Source: Amycolatopsis sp. MtRt-6
Lineage (GTDB): Bacteria; Actinomycetota; Actinomycetes; Mycobacteriales; Pseudonocardiaceae
NCBI RefSeq assembly: GCF_017308975.1
Contig: NZ_JADWPD010000040.1
Location: forward strand, 38,987-102,986
DNA: 64,000 bases
Direction: 5' to 3'
A model generated the notes under the pieces. It ran no database searches. It saw nothing but the letters and a program-made list of their open reading frames with translations, and was not told the DNA's origin. Positions 26,451 to 34,613 of this stretch are shown here, one piece after another. A program made the position numbers and the translations under genes. The stretch's first letter is position 1; each line of letters opens with the position of its first letter.

Positions 26451-27023
26451 ATGACGGACCTCGACCGGCTCCGCACCATCCTGACGCGCAACGAAATCCT
26501 CGTCGAGCTGCTCGGGCGGGCGCGGGGGTTCGGGCTGCCGAACTGGTACCTCACCGCCGGGTGCGTCGTGCAGACCGCGTGGAACGTGCTGACCGGCCGG
26601 GAAGCGGCGCACGGCATCGAGGACTACGACCTTTTCTACCACGACCCCGCGGACCTGAGCTGGGCGGCGGAAGACCGCGTCATCCGGTCGGTCGCCGCCT
26701 CGTGCGCCGACCTTCCGGTCATCGTCGAAGTGCGCAACGAGGCTCGTGTGCACCTTTGGTACGAAGCGAAGTTCGGCACGCCCTGTCCGCCCTTCGCGAA
26801 CACCGAGGCGGCGATCGACGCCTTTCCCGCCGTCTGCTCGTGCGTCGGGGTGCGGGCCGGCAAGGACGGCTCGTGGCACTTCCACGCGCCGCACGGGCTC
26901 GACGATCTCTTCGCCATGATCGTCCGGCCGAACCCTGTCCTCGCGCCGCGCGAGGTGTTCGAGCGGAAGGTCGCGCGGTGGCTGGCCCGGTGGCCGGAAC
27001 TGACCGTCTTGACTTCCAGTTAA
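26451..27023 (+). CDS. Nucleotidyltransferase-fold protein (DUF925/NTP_transf_6)
   Basis: A 190-residue protein of the DUF925 family within the Pol-beta nucleotidyltransferase superfamily. The helix-strand region LPNWYLTAGCVVQTAWNVLTG is followed by GIEDYDLFYHDPADLSW, whose D-x-D is the metal site; VIVEVRNEARVHLWYEAKFG and FPAVCSCVGVR follow. No partner toxin/antitoxin gene is adjacent, so it is not obviously a MNT/HEPN system. Activity of the family is unproven. ATG 26451, close to the divergent GNAT gene. The stop overlaps a palindrome at 27024-27037 preceding the next gene. Confidence 0.78.
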   Translation: MTDLDRLRTILTRNEILVELLGRARGFGLPNWYLTAGCVVQTAWNVLTGREAAHGIEDYDLFYHDPADLSWAAEDRVIRSVAASCADLPVIVEVRNEARVHLWYEAKFGTPCPPFANTEAAIDAFPAVCSCVGVRAGKDGSWHFHAPHGLDDLFAMIVRPNPVLAPREVFERKVARWLARWPELTVLTSS

Positions 27024-27037
27024 CTTGAAGTATCAAG
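27024..27037. promoter_or_regulatory. AT-rich inverted repeat before the quinone oxidoreductase
   Basis: CTTGA and TCAAG flank the four bases AGTA, immediately after the previous stop and 8 bases before the ATG of the next gene. The position close to the start favours a repressor site (MarR/HxlR-like). Regulator unknown. Confidence 0.45.
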
Positions 27038-27045
27038 CTGGGGCC

Positions 27046-27942
27046 ATGAAAGCCGTAGCATTCACCGAATTCGGCGGGCCCGAAGTGCTCCGCGTCCTCG
27101 ACCTACCGGAACCGCACGCCGGGCCGGGGGAGGTCCGGGTGCGGGTCAAGGCCGCCGGGGTGCAGCCGTACGACGCCGCCGTGCGGGCCGGGTGGGAACC
27201 GCCGAACCTGAAGCTCACCTGGCCGCGGGTGCCCGGGAACGAGTTCGCCGGCGTCGTCGACGAGGGCGAACTCGAGGCCGGGACCGAGGTTCTCGGCTTC
27301 ACCGCCGTCCAGGCCGCCGCCGAGTACATCGTCGTCCCCGCCACCGATGTCACGCCGAAGCCGCCGGAAATGCCGTGGGAGGTGGCCGGCGGGTTCACCG
27401 CCGGGACGCAGACCGCGTCCATCGCGCTGGAAAACCTGAACCTGCGCGCCGGGGAGACGCTCCTCGTCCACGGCGCCGCCGGGTCGGTCGGCACCGCCGC
27501 CGTGCAGCTCGCGCGCCTGCGGGGCGCGCGGGTGGTCGGCACCGCGAGCGAGGCCAACCAGGACTACCTGCGCGAGCTGGGCGCGACCCCCGTCGTCTAC
27601 GGCGAAGGCCTGAAAGGCCGCGTCGAGGCCGCCGCGCCGCAGGGGATCGACGTCGTGCTCGACGGGGCCGGCGGGGAGGCGCTCGACGTCTCGCTCGAAC
27701 TGGTGAAGGAGCGGGACCGGATCCTCACTCTCGTCGACCACCACCGGGCCGCGGACCTCGGTGTTCTCCTCTCGAAGTCCGGGCGCTCGGCCGCGCGGCT
27801 CGCCGAGCTGGCCGCGCTCTACGCCAAGGGTGACTTGCGCTTCCTCGTGCGCCGGGCCTACCCGTACACCGAGGCCGTCGCCGCGCACCGGGAAATCGAA
27901 ACCGGACACGGCCGCGGAAAAATAGTTCTCACGTTTCCCTGA
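27046..27942 (+). CDS. Zinc-independent quinone oxidoreductase (MDR family)
   Basis: NADPH-dependent medium-chain reductase of 298 residues. N-terminal GroES-like domain: EFGGPEVLRVLDLPEP, GAGEVRV-type strand, VKAAGVQPYDAAVRAG and VPGNEFAGVV. The Rossmann domain has LLVHGAAGSVGTAAVQLARLRGARVVGTAS with NADP-binding loop. No catalytic zinc Cys/His set, as is normal for quinone reductases. It reduces quinones or enones in detoxification. ATG 27046, second start of the open frame. Possibly controlled through the CTTGA/TCAAG palindrome before it. Confidence 0.9.
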   Translation: MKAVAFTEFGGPEVLRVLDLPEPHAGPGEVRVRVKAAGVQPYDAAVRAGWEPPNLKLTWPRVPGNEFAGVVDEGELEAGTEVLGFTAVQAAAEYIVVPATDVTPKPPEMPWEVAGGFTAGTQTASIALENLNLRAGETLLVHGAAGSVGTAAVQLARLRGARVVGTASEANQDYLRELGATPVVYGEGLKGRVEAAAPQGIDVVLDGAGGEALDVSLELVKERDRILTLVDHHRAADLGVLLSKSGRSAARLAELAALYAKGDLRFLVRRAYPYTEAVAAHREIETGHGRGKIVLTFP

Positions 27943-28033
27943 AGACTCTGGCTGTTCCAGTATGTGGACTGAAGGGCGTTCCCGACTTTGGTCGCTGGAA
28001 TCCGGGCCGGTCGCTCCTTAGATTCTCCCCATT

Positions 28034-28049
28034 ACACCCAGTCGGGTGT
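28034..28049. promoter_or_regulatory. Inverted repeat in the leader of the secreted peptidase gene
   Basis: ACACCC and GGGTGT around AGTC, 39 bases before the ATG at 28088. It may be an operator or a leader hairpin. The upstream gap 27943-28033 shows no other clear signal. Confidence 0.4.
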
Positions 28050-28087
28050 CATTCGGTCGAGTGGCCGAGTAGCACAGGGAGACATCG

Positions 28088-30001
28088 ATGGTGAGATTCA
28101 GCCGGGTCGCCGCGCACGCGGTTCCGCTGACGGTCGGCGCGCTGCTGCTGACGACGGGGGTCTCGGCGGCGCAGCCGTCCACCGTGGACGCGGCCGCCGC
28201 GCGCACCGAAGCGGGCATCAGCGCACTGCAGAGCATCAAGAAGAGCCTGAGCCCCGCGGAGCGCAAGCAATCGAGCCAGCTGGTCGTCGAGAAGCGGTTG
28301 CGGGCCGACCGGTCGCTGGCCGCGAAGCTGCCGGAATACCGCTCCGGCGTCGGCGTCAGCAACGCCGGCACCGTCTCGGTCGACATCGCCACCCACGGGA
28401 AGGCCGTCGCGAACGCCGTCAAGGCGGCGGGCGGCTCCGTCCGGTCCGTCTCGCCGGACGGTGCCGTCCGCGCCGACCTGCCGCTGTCCGCCCTGGACGC
28501 GATCGCCGGCCGGGCCGACGTCACCGAGGTGAAGCCCGCCGCGCAGGCCACCACGTGGAGCGAGCCGGGCAACCGCGACCTCCGCCAGGCCGCCCGAGCC
28601 GCGGCCAAGCAGGCCGCCGCCGCGACGCAGGTGTCCGAAGGGGACAAGGCGCACGGCGCCGACACCGCCCGCACCACCTACGGCGTCAGCGGCTCCGGCG
28701 TGAAGGTGTGCGTGCTCTCCGACGGCGTCGACTCCCTGGCGAAGTCGCAGAGCGCCGGCGAGCTGCCCGCGGTGGACGTCCTGGCCGGCCAGAAGGGCAG
28801 CGGCGACGAGGGCACCGCGATGCTCGAGATCATCCACGACCTCGCGCCGAACGCGACCCTCGGCTTCGCCACCGCGTTCACCAGCGAGGCCAGCTTCGCC
28901 GCGAACATCCGCGCGCTGCGCACCACCGGCAAGTGCCAGATCATCGTCGACGACGTCTCCTACTTCGACGAGTCGCCGTTCCAGGACACGCAGGTCGCGC
29001 AGGCGGTCAACGACGTGACCGCGGCCGGCGCGCTGTACTTCTCCTCGGCGGGCAACTCGGGCAACGCGACCGACGGCACCAGCGGCTACTACGAGGGTGA
29101 CTTCCGCGCGTCGGCGTCGAAGATCAGCGGCGTCACCGGCACGCCGCACGACTTCGACCCGAGCAGCACCACACAGAACTTCGACGCGCTTTCGGCCGGC
29201 TCGCTCGGCCGTCCGGTGACGCTGTTCTGGTCGGACCCGTGGGGCAAGTCCGCCAACGACTACGACCTGTTCATCCTGAACTCCGCGGGCAGCGTCGTGG
29301 CCTCCAGCGAGAACGCGCAGTCCGGGACGCAGAACCCGTACGAGATCGCGTCCGTGCCCACCAGCGGCTCCGGCTTCAAGGTCGCGGTGGTCAAGTACAG
29401 CGGTGCCGACCGGTACATCGCGCTGAACGTGATCCGCGGCCGCTTCGTGGCTTCGGGCTCGCTCAAGGCGTTCAGCACCAACGGCGTCACGAGCGGCCAC
29501 TCGGCCGCGGTCAACGCGTTCAGCGTGGCGGCGGCGCCGGCGGCGGGCGCGTTCAGCCGTCCCCTCGAGACCGGTGACCCGGCCAACCCGACGGGCCCGT
29601 ACCCCGGCCTGTACACGGCGTCGAGCAAGTGGGAGCGGTTCTCCTCCGACGGCAAGCGCCGCGTGTTCTACAACGCCGACGGCACGGCGATCACCCCGGG
29701 CAACGTGTCCTCGACCGGCGGCACGGTCCGCAACAAGCCGGACATCACCGCGGCCGACGGCGTGGCGACGTCGGTGCCGGGCTTCCAGCCGTTCTTCGGA
29801 ACGTCGGCGGCGGCCCCGCACGCGGCGGCGATCGCGGCCCTGCTCCTGTCGGGCAAGCCGACGGCGACCCCGGCCCAGATCCGCACGGCCCTGGTGTCGT
29901 CGTCGATCGACCTGGGCCCGGCGGGCTTCGACACGGTGACGGGCAGCGGCGTGATCATGGCCGGCCCGGCCCTGGCGGCCCTGGGCGTGGCGGCGAAGTA
30001 A
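28088..30001 (+). CDS. Secreted S8/S53-like serine peptidase with Glu in place of the usual catalytic His
   Basis: Exported 637-residue protein. A signal peptide (1-~28, ending VSAAQP) is followed by a helical propeptide (~30-190, with ASPAERKQSS-type and Ala-rich helices). The subtilase core has the catalytic Asp in KVCVLSDGVD (~205), the segment SGDEGTAMLEIIHDLAPNA where canonical S8 has GHGTHVA, the oxyanion Asn in FSSAGNSGN, and the catalytic Ser in FFGTSAAAPHAAAIA. The His is replaced by Glu, as in the acid-acting sedolisin type. A jelly-roll domain is inserted between Asn and Ser (DYDLFILNSAG). Asp, Asn and Ser are intact, so an active enzyme with altered pH range is likely. Good GGGAGA site before ATG 28088. 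Confidence 0.82.
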   Translation: MVRFSRVAAHAVPLTVGALLLTTGVSAAQPSTVDAAAARTEAGISALQSIKKSLSPAERKQSSQLVVEKRLRADRSLAAKLPEYRSGVGVSNAGTVSVDIATHGKAVANAVKAAGGSVRSVSPDGAVRADLPLSALDAIAGRADVTEVKPAAQATTWSEPGNRDLRQAARAAAKQAAAATQVSEGDKAHGADTARTTYGVSGSGVKVCVLSDGVDSLAKSQSAGELPAVDVLAGQKGSGDEGTAMLEIIHDLAPNATLGFATAFTSEASFAANIRALRTTGKCQIIVDDVSYFDESPFQDTQVAQAVNDVTAAGALYFSSAGNSGNATDGTSGYYEGDFRASASKISGVTGTPHDFDPSSTTQNFDALSAGSLGRPVTLFWSDPWGKSANDYDLFILNSAGSVVASSENAQSGTQNPYEIASVPTSGSGFKVAVVKYSGADRYIALNVIRGRFVASGSLKAFSTNGVTSGHSAAVNAFSVAAAPAAGAFSRPLETGDPANPTGPYPGLYTASSKWERFSSDGKRRVFYNADGTAITPGNVSSTGGTVRNKPDITAADGVATSVPGFQPFFGTSAAAPHAAAIAALLLSGKPTATPAQIRTALVSSSIDLGPAGFDTVTGSGVIMAGPALAALGVAAK

Positions 30002-30014
30002 GGCGGTTTCCGCG

Positions 30015-30044
30015 AGCGGGGTCCGGCGCGAGCCGGGCCCCGCT
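30015..30044. terminator. Strong terminator hairpin after the peptidase
   Basis: A 13-bp stem (AGCGGGGTCCGGC with GCCGGGCCCCGCT, one G-T pair) closed by a GCGA tetraloop, 14 bases after the stop at 30001 and just before the convergent pseudogene stop at 30047. Works on either strand. Confidence 0.75.
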
Positions 30045-30046
30045 TG

Positions 30047-30660
30047 TCATTTCCTGGACACGAGCAGGTGGAACCCGAGCTGTCCGGCGCCGAGGTTTTC
30101 GTGGCGGCGCACGTCCAGTCCGGCGCGGGCGAGTGCGGCCTCGACGTCGGTCACCGGGTGGATGCGGAAGCCGTGCTCGGTGAACAGCGGTGCCCGGCTC
30201 ATCGTCTCCGGGTCGCCGATGCCCAGCACGAACCTCCCGCCCGGCTTCAGCACGCGCGCCACCTCGGCGAACGCGGTGTCGAGGTCGTCGACGAAGTGCC
30301 GAGGACGCCGGGCGGGTGACCGGCTCCGGCAGTTGTCCCCAGCCCCACCGTGATGTGGATGAGCGGGCCGCCGCGGGCCGTTTTGGCGAGTGTGGCCGGT
30401 GGGCGCCGGTAGACTGGACCTGGGACGCCCCCCTGGGAGCGGCGGGGGCTGCGCCAAGGTCGGGGTCGGCCACAAGCACTTCTCGCGTGGGCCGAGAATG
30501 CCGGGTGGCTCAAGCCTTGCCCGAGCCGCGCCGGCGGGGTGGCGGTGCTGCGCGGTGCTGGGGTCGCTCGGTTCCGCGTGCCGACAATCCGGCCCCGCAG
30601 GCCGCTAGGGTGGCCGAGTTGCCGGGCGAGCCCGGCGCGGAAACTCTCGCGAAGTCCCAT
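30047..30660 (-). pseudogene. Class I SAM methyltransferase with its centre lost
   Basis: On the minus strand the N-terminus (from ATG 30660: MGLRESFRAGLARQLGHP, LRGRIVG) and the C-terminus (from ~30298: FVDDLDTAFAEVARVLKPGG, GIGDPETMSRAP, FHLLVSRK) of one methyltransferase can be read. The expected SAM-binding GxGxG strand and following ~95 residues are missing; the sequence between (about 30300-30570) has no homology in any frame. The gene is inactive. The middle may be a replaced or decayed segment. Divergent from the SDR gene; convergent to the secreted peptidase. Confidence is limited because only two fragments support it. Confidence 0.6.
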
Positions 30661-30681
30661 GCGCGCAGTCTAGGAGGCGGG

Positions 30682-31416
30682 ATGGCGAAAACGGCGGTCG
30701 TCACCGGAGCGGGCTCGGGGATCGGGCGGGCCGTGGCGCGTGCCCTGCTCGACGACGGCTACCAGGTCGCGCTCGCCGGGCGGCGCGAGAACGCCCTCGC
30801 CGAGACGGCCGCCGGGGCCGGCAACGCGCTGGTCGTGCCCACCGACGTCTCCGACGAACACGCCGTCGAGGCCCTCTTCCACGCCGTCCGGGACCGGTGG
30901 GGGCGGCTCGACCTGCTCTTCAACAACGCCGGGATCGGCGCCACCGGCACGATCGCCGAGCTGACCGTCGACGACTGGAAGCGGACCGTCGACGTCAACC
31001 TCACCGGGATGTTCCTCTGCGCGCGGCAGGCCGTGCTGCTCATGAAGGACCAGGACCCGCGCGGCGGCCGGATCGTCAACAACGGCTCGATCTCCGCGCA
31101 CGTGCCGCGGCCCGCCAGCGTGGCCTACACCGCCACCAAGCACGCCGTCACCGGGCTGACGCGGTCGATCTCGCTGGACGGCCGCGCCTGGGACGTCGCC
31201 TGCGGGCAGATCGACATCGGCAACGCCGCCACCGAAATGACCGAACGGATGGCCGCCGGCATCCCGCAGGCCGACGGCCGGGTTCTCGCCGAGCCGACCT
31301 TCGACGTCCGGCACGTCGCCGACGCCGTGCGGTACATGGCCGGGCTGCCGCTCGACGCCAACGTCCAGTTCCTCACCGTCACCGCCACGACCATGCCCTT
31401 CATCGGCCGCGGCTAG
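30682..31416 (+). CDS. Short-chain dehydrogenase/reductase
   Basis: Classical SDR, 244 residues. The cofactor motif is TGAGSGIGRAVA (8-19), with NNAG in FNNAGIGATG and the catalytic Ser-Tyr-Lys in NNGSISAHVPRPASVAYTATKHA. No Arg immediately after strand 2 beyond the GRRENAL stretch, suggesting NADP use. AGGAGG 5 bases before ATG 30682. It is followed after 20 bases by an AraC regulator on the same strand, so the two are an operon and the regulator likely responds to the same compound. Substrate unknown. Confidence 0.88.
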   Translation: MAKTAVVTGAGSGIGRAVARALLDDGYQVALAGRRENALAETAAGAGNALVVPTDVSDEHAVEALFHAVRDRWGRLDLLFNNAGIGATGTIAELTVDDWKRTVDVNLTGMFLCARQAVLLMKDQDPRGGRIVNNGSISAHVPRPASVAYTATKHAVTGLTRSISLDGRAWDVACGQIDIGNAATEMTERMAAGIPQADGRVLAEPTFDVRHVADAVRYMAGLPLDANVQFLTVTATTMPFIGRG

Positions 31417-31436
31417 CCACACTCGGGGGAGCCGAA

Positions 31437-32435
31437 ATGCCGGACAGCCTGCTGTTCGAAGGGCACGACGTCGATGCGCTGGACGAGGTGGTGACCCGGG
31501 AGTTCTCGCCGCACTGCCTGCGTGTCGGCCGGGGAGACCCGGCGCCCGCCCGCTTCCGGCGCCTGCACCGGCAGGGGCTGGCGCTGTACGAGCTGGGGTG
31601 GGGCCGCCCGGTCGACGTCGCGGCCGGGGAGCTGCCCGACTTCTACAACGTGCACATCCCGCTCGCCGGCGAAAGCTCGGTCCGGGTGGCCGGCCGCGCG
31701 GTCACCGCGTCGTGCTCGGTCGCCGGGCCCGGGATGACGCTGGGCATGTCCCTGCCGGCCGGGGCGGACACCCTCATCCTGTTCCTGCCGCAGGCCGCGG
31801 TCGACGACGCCGTCGCCGCGCAGACCGGCGAACCGCCCGCCGCCGCCCTGCGGTTCGCCCCCGGTCTCGCCGACGGCGACCCGGCGGTGGCCGCCTGGCT
31901 CGACACCGCGCGAGCCTTCGCCCGGTTCGCCGCGTCACCGCTGGCGGCCCGGTCGCCGCTGGCCGCCGCGCACTTCGAGCAGGTCCTCGTGCACGGCCTG
32001 GTCGACCTCCAGCCGCACAACCACGTCGCCGCCCTGCCCGCCTACGCCCACCCGGCGCTGCCGCGGGCCGTGCGGCGCGCCATGGCCTACTGCGAGGAAC
32101 ACGCGGGTGAGCCGGTGTCGGTCGCGGACATGGCCGCGGCGGCGCGGGTCAGCCCGCGGACCCTGCAGGACCGCTTCCGCCTCGACTTCGGCACCACTCC
32201 GGCGGCCTACCTGCGGCGGGTCCGGCTGGACCGGGTGCACCAGGACCTCCTGCGCATCGCGGACGGCTCCGCGTCCGGCACGGTCGCCGAGGTCGCGACG
32301 CGCTGGGGCTTCACGCACCTGAGCCGGTTCGCCGCGTACTACCGCGAGGCGTACGGGCAGCTGCCGTCCCGCACGGCCGATCCCGGCCGTTCCGGCAATC
32401 CGGAATCCGCGGACCATCCGGCGGATAACGGATAG
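31437..32435 (+). CDS. AraC-family transcriptional regulator
   Basis: A 332-residue AraC protein. The N-terminal AraC-binding-like domain ends near residue 190 (family AraC_binding_2: LYELGWGRPVDV, FYNVHIPLAG). The C-terminal double HTH has RRAMAYCEEHAGEPVSVADMAAAARVSPRTLQDRFRLDFGTTPAAYLRRVRLD (two helices per half) and VAEVATRWGFTHLSRFAAYYREAYGQLPS. The tail beyond (TADPGRSGNPESADHPADNG) is disordered. ATG 31437, 20 bases after the SDR stop. Terminated by a long hairpin shared with the convergent SDR gene. Confidence 0.87.
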   Translation: MPDSLLFEGHDVDALDEVVTREFSPHCLRVGRGDPAPARFRRLHRQGLALYELGWGRPVDVAAGELPDFYNVHIPLAGESSVRVAGRAVTASCSVAGPGMTLGMSLPAGADTLILFLPQAAVDDAVAAQTGEPPAAALRFAPGLADGDPAVAAWLDTARAFARFAASPLAARSPLAAAHFEQVLVHGLVDLQPHNHVAALPAYAHPALPRAVRRAMAYCEEHAGEPVSVADMAAAARVSPRTLQDRFRLDFGTTPAAYLRRVRLDRVHQDLLRIADGSASGTVAEVATRWGFTHLSRFAAYYREAYGQLPSRTADPGRSGNPESADHPADNG

Positions 32436-32472
32436 CGGGCGTTCACCCGCCATCCGTACGCTGAACGACGTC

Positions 32473-32536
32473 AAGGGGGTGTCCATGCCGGCATGGTCAG
32501 GGGGTCTGTGCCGGCATGGACGACGACGGACCCCTT
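32473..32536. terminator. Long bidirectional terminator hairpin
   Basis: Inner arms TCCATGCCGGCA (32482-32493) and TGCCGGCATGGA (32509-32520) are perfect; outer bases AAGGGG (32473) and CCCCTT (to 32536) extend the stem, followed by a short T-run. It lies between the convergent AraC (ends 32435) and SDR (ends 32538) genes. The left arm is also part of a 14-bp palindrome CCATGCCGGCATGG. Confidence 0.7.
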
Positions 32537-32537
32537 T

Positions 32538-33545
32538 TCACGGGATGACCCGCGCCTTCCGGAACTCGTCGAACAGCCGGTAGAACATCTGCTCCGTCTC
32601 GACGTACTCGTGGAACCCCGCCCGCCGCGACTTCGACGTGTCCGCGAACATGTCGTAGTCCCAGCCGAACACGAAGTCGCCGAAGGCCCACGACGCCGAA
32701 ACGTCCGCATAGGACGTCGACAGCCCGTGTTCCGCCGCCATTGACGTCCACAGTGGACCCTTGTCCGCCATGACGTCCACGAGCGACATCCGCAGCGGTG
32801 GTGCGACGTCGAGGCCGAAGTACGCCGCCAGTTTCGGCCAGAGCTCGCGCCAGCGGAACAGGTCGCCGTTCGCGATGTTGAACGCGCCCTGGTGCCGCGT
32901 CGCCCAGACCGTCGCCGACGCCAGGAGGCCGGCGTCGGTCATCTCCAGCAGGCTGTCGTACGCGCCCGGCTTGCCGGGGAACCGCAGCGGCAGCCCGAGC
33001 TCCTGCGAAATCGACGCGTACACCGCGATCACCAGCGCCAGGTTCATCGGGTTGCCCAGCGTGGTGCCGCCGACCACCGACGGCCGGATCGCCGACCACG
33101 TCCAGGTGCCCGCGCGCCGTTCGAGGAACTGCTGCTGGTCGACGTTGAACTCCGGCGGCATGTGCCCGGCGTCGGTCTCGCGGGCCGGCGTCTTGAACGG
33201 GCCCAGGTGCGCGCCGTAGACCTTGTAGCCCTGCATCAGGCTGACGTGCTCGAGGCCGGGGGCCGCCGCCTCGACCGCGTCGACGAGGTTCGTCAGCATC
33301 GCCAGGTTGGGTGGGACGAGCTCCGCCCACGTCGGGCGGTCCTGGTACGCCGCGTAGAAGACGTGCGTGACGTCGCTCAGCGAGGCGAGCTTCGCGCGCG
33401 TGCCGGCGGCGTCGAGCAGGTCGACGGCGAGGTCGCCGTGCCGGGAGAGGCCGGTGACGTTCCAGCCGCTCGTGCGCAGGTGCTCGGTGAGCGTGCGGCC
33501 GATGATCCCGTTCGCCCCGGCCACCAGGGCTGTCTTGCGTTCCAT
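32538..33545 (-). CDS. PRISE-like atypical SDR (enone reductase-like)
   Basis: A 335-residue NAD(P)-dependent protein of the extended SDR class related to plant progesterone 5-beta-reductase/iridoid synthase (PRISE). N-terminal LVAGANGIIGRTLTEHL holds the cofactor, SRHGD ends strand 2, and MQGYKVYGAHLGPFKTPARETD is the active-site segment of the family (Lys-Tyr). C-terminal WDYDMFADTSKSRRAGFHEYV is also characteristic. Expected to reduce C=C bonds of enones, or act on a carbonyl. Divergent from the LysR gene, so probably its target. Start ATG 33545. Confidence 0.85.
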   Translation of the reverse strand: MERKTALVAGANGIIGRTLTEHLRTSGWNVTGLSRHGDLAVDLLDAAGTRAKLASLSDVTHVFYAAYQDRPTWAELVPPNLAMLTNLVDAVEAAAPGLEHVSLMQGYKVYGAHLGPFKTPARETDAGHMPPEFNVDQQQFLERRAGTWTWSAIRPSVVGGTTLGNPMNLALVIAVYASISQELGLPLRFPGKPGAYDSLLEMTDAGLLASATVWATRHQGAFNIANGDLFRWRELWPKLAAYFGLDVAPPLRMSLVDVMADKGPLWTSMAAEHGLSTSYADVSASWAFGDFVFGWDYDMFADTSKSRRAGFHEYVETEQMFYRLFDEFRKARVIP

Positions 33546-33572
33546 GTCCCCAGGCTGCGGCGGCCGATGGCA

Positions 33573-33587
33573 TAAGTCCAAGGCTTA
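33573..33587. promoter_or_regulatory. LysR-type dyad between divergent genes
   Basis: TAAG-N7-CTTA in the 70-base gap between the SDR and LysR starts; a further CTTA...TAAG pair follows at 33584-33609. Location and dyad form fit the binding region of the adjacent LysR protein. Confidence 0.5.
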
Positions 33588-33615
33588 CTTGTCACCATGT
33601 CGATAAGCTGAGTTC

Positions 33616-34494
33616 ATGACAAGCCTGCGGCAGCTCGAGTACCTGGTCACGGTGGTCGACACCGGCTCGTTCACCCGCGCCGCCGAGCAGCTGCACGTGA
33701 CGCAGCCGGCGTTGTCGCACCAGATGCGGGCCCTCGAGCGCGGCCTCGGCGGGCCGCTGCTGGAGCGGCTGCCCCGAGCCGTCCGGCTCACCCCGATGGG
33801 CCGGGCGATGCTGCCGCACGCGCGGGCGGCGCTGGCCGACGCCGAACGCGCCCGCTGCGCGGCCCGGCTCGCGTCCGGGACGACGGCGGGCGAGCTGCAG
33901 GTCGCCACGGTGTACTCGGTCAGCCTCGGCGTGCTGCCGCCCGCGCTGCGCGTGTGGCGGCGCGACCGGTCCGACGTCGACGTCCGGCTGATCGAGTTCC
34001 GGCACGCCGACGAGCTGCGCGAGGCCATGGCCGCGGGCGAGGCCGACGTCGCCCTCGGCCCGCGGCCCGGCGACTGGGCGGGGCCGGTGCGGGAGCTGGG
34101 CGTCGAGGAGTTCGTCGTGGTGCTGCCCACCGACGGCGCCGGCGAGGACGACGGCACCGGCGTGGTCGACCTGGCGACGCTGGCCGGCTGCGCGTGGGTG
34201 CACTACGCCCCCGGCAACGGCCTGGCGGAGCTGGTCGACGCGGCGTGCGCGGCGGCGGGCTTCCGGCCCCGCGCGGCGGTCCGCACCGAGCAGACGGCGG
34301 CGGCGCCGATCCTGGCGGCGGCGGGTCTCGGCCCGGCACTGGTCCCGGCGAACGTCCTGCCGGCCCGCTTCGACGGCCGGGTGCTGCGGCCGAGCGTGCC
34401 GGTCCGCCGGGTGTTGACGGCGTACACCCGCGCGGCTCCGGACCCGCTGACCACGGCGTTCATCGAGACCCTCGCGAAGCACGCCACGGTCTAG
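33616..34494 (+). CDS. LysR-family transcriptional regulator
   Basis: A 292-residue LysR protein: N-terminal winged HTH (LRQLEYLVTVVDTGSFTRAAEQLHVTQPALSHQMRALE, residues 4-42 in parts), linker helix, and the periplasmic-binding-like effector domain with AGELQVATVYSVSLGVLPPAL and ILAAAGLGPALVP. Divergent from the PRISE-like SDR, which it probably regulates. The last codons and the stop TAG lie in a copy of a 41-bp repeat, so the C-terminus (LAKHATV) is partly repeat-coded. Confidence 0.88.
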   Translation: MTSLRQLEYLVTVVDTGSFTRAAEQLHVTQPALSHQMRALERGLGGPLLERLPRAVRLTPMGRAMLPHARAALADAERARCAARLASGTTAGELQVATVYSVSLGVLPPALRVWRRDRSDVDVRLIEFRHADELREAMAAGEADVALGPRPGDWAGPVRELGVEEFVVVLPTDGAGEDDGTGVVDLATLAGCAWVHYAPGNGLAELVDAACAAAGFRPRAAVRTEQTAAAPILAAAGLGPALVPANVLPARFDGRVLRPSVPVRRVLTAYTRAAPDPLTTAFIETLAKHATV

Positions 34495-34613
34495 CGGCGG
34501 CTGTGGTGCCGCTCGCGAAGTGCGGCCCGATCTAGCGGCGGCTGTGGTGCCGCTCGCGAAGTGCGGCCCGATCCAGCCGCGGCTGTGGTGCCGCTCGCGA
34601 AGCACGCCACCGG
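34491..34613. repeat. 41-bp tandem repeat, three units, filling a convergent gap
   Basis: Units at 34491-34531, 34532-34572 and 34573-34613. Units 1 and 2 are identical; unit 3 differs at its start and in the last ~12 bases, where it matches a partial unit at 34471-34490 inside the LysR gene. Each contains GCGGC...GCCGC arms that can pair. The palindromic CTAG at unit starts gives TAG stops on both strands, used by LysR (34492-34494) and, on the other side, by the nucleotidyltransferase (34614-34616). Confidence 0.85.

Noticed and set aside
26451..27023. Toxin-antitoxin (MNT/HEPN) module
   Set aside because: The nucleotidyltransferase-like gene has no HEPN partner; neighbours are a GNAT and a quinone reductase.
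30300..30570. Riboswitch or small RNA in the centre of the broken methyltransferase
   Set aside because: Structured GC-rich sequence but no match to a riboswitch consensus I can recall; kept only as part of the pseudogene.
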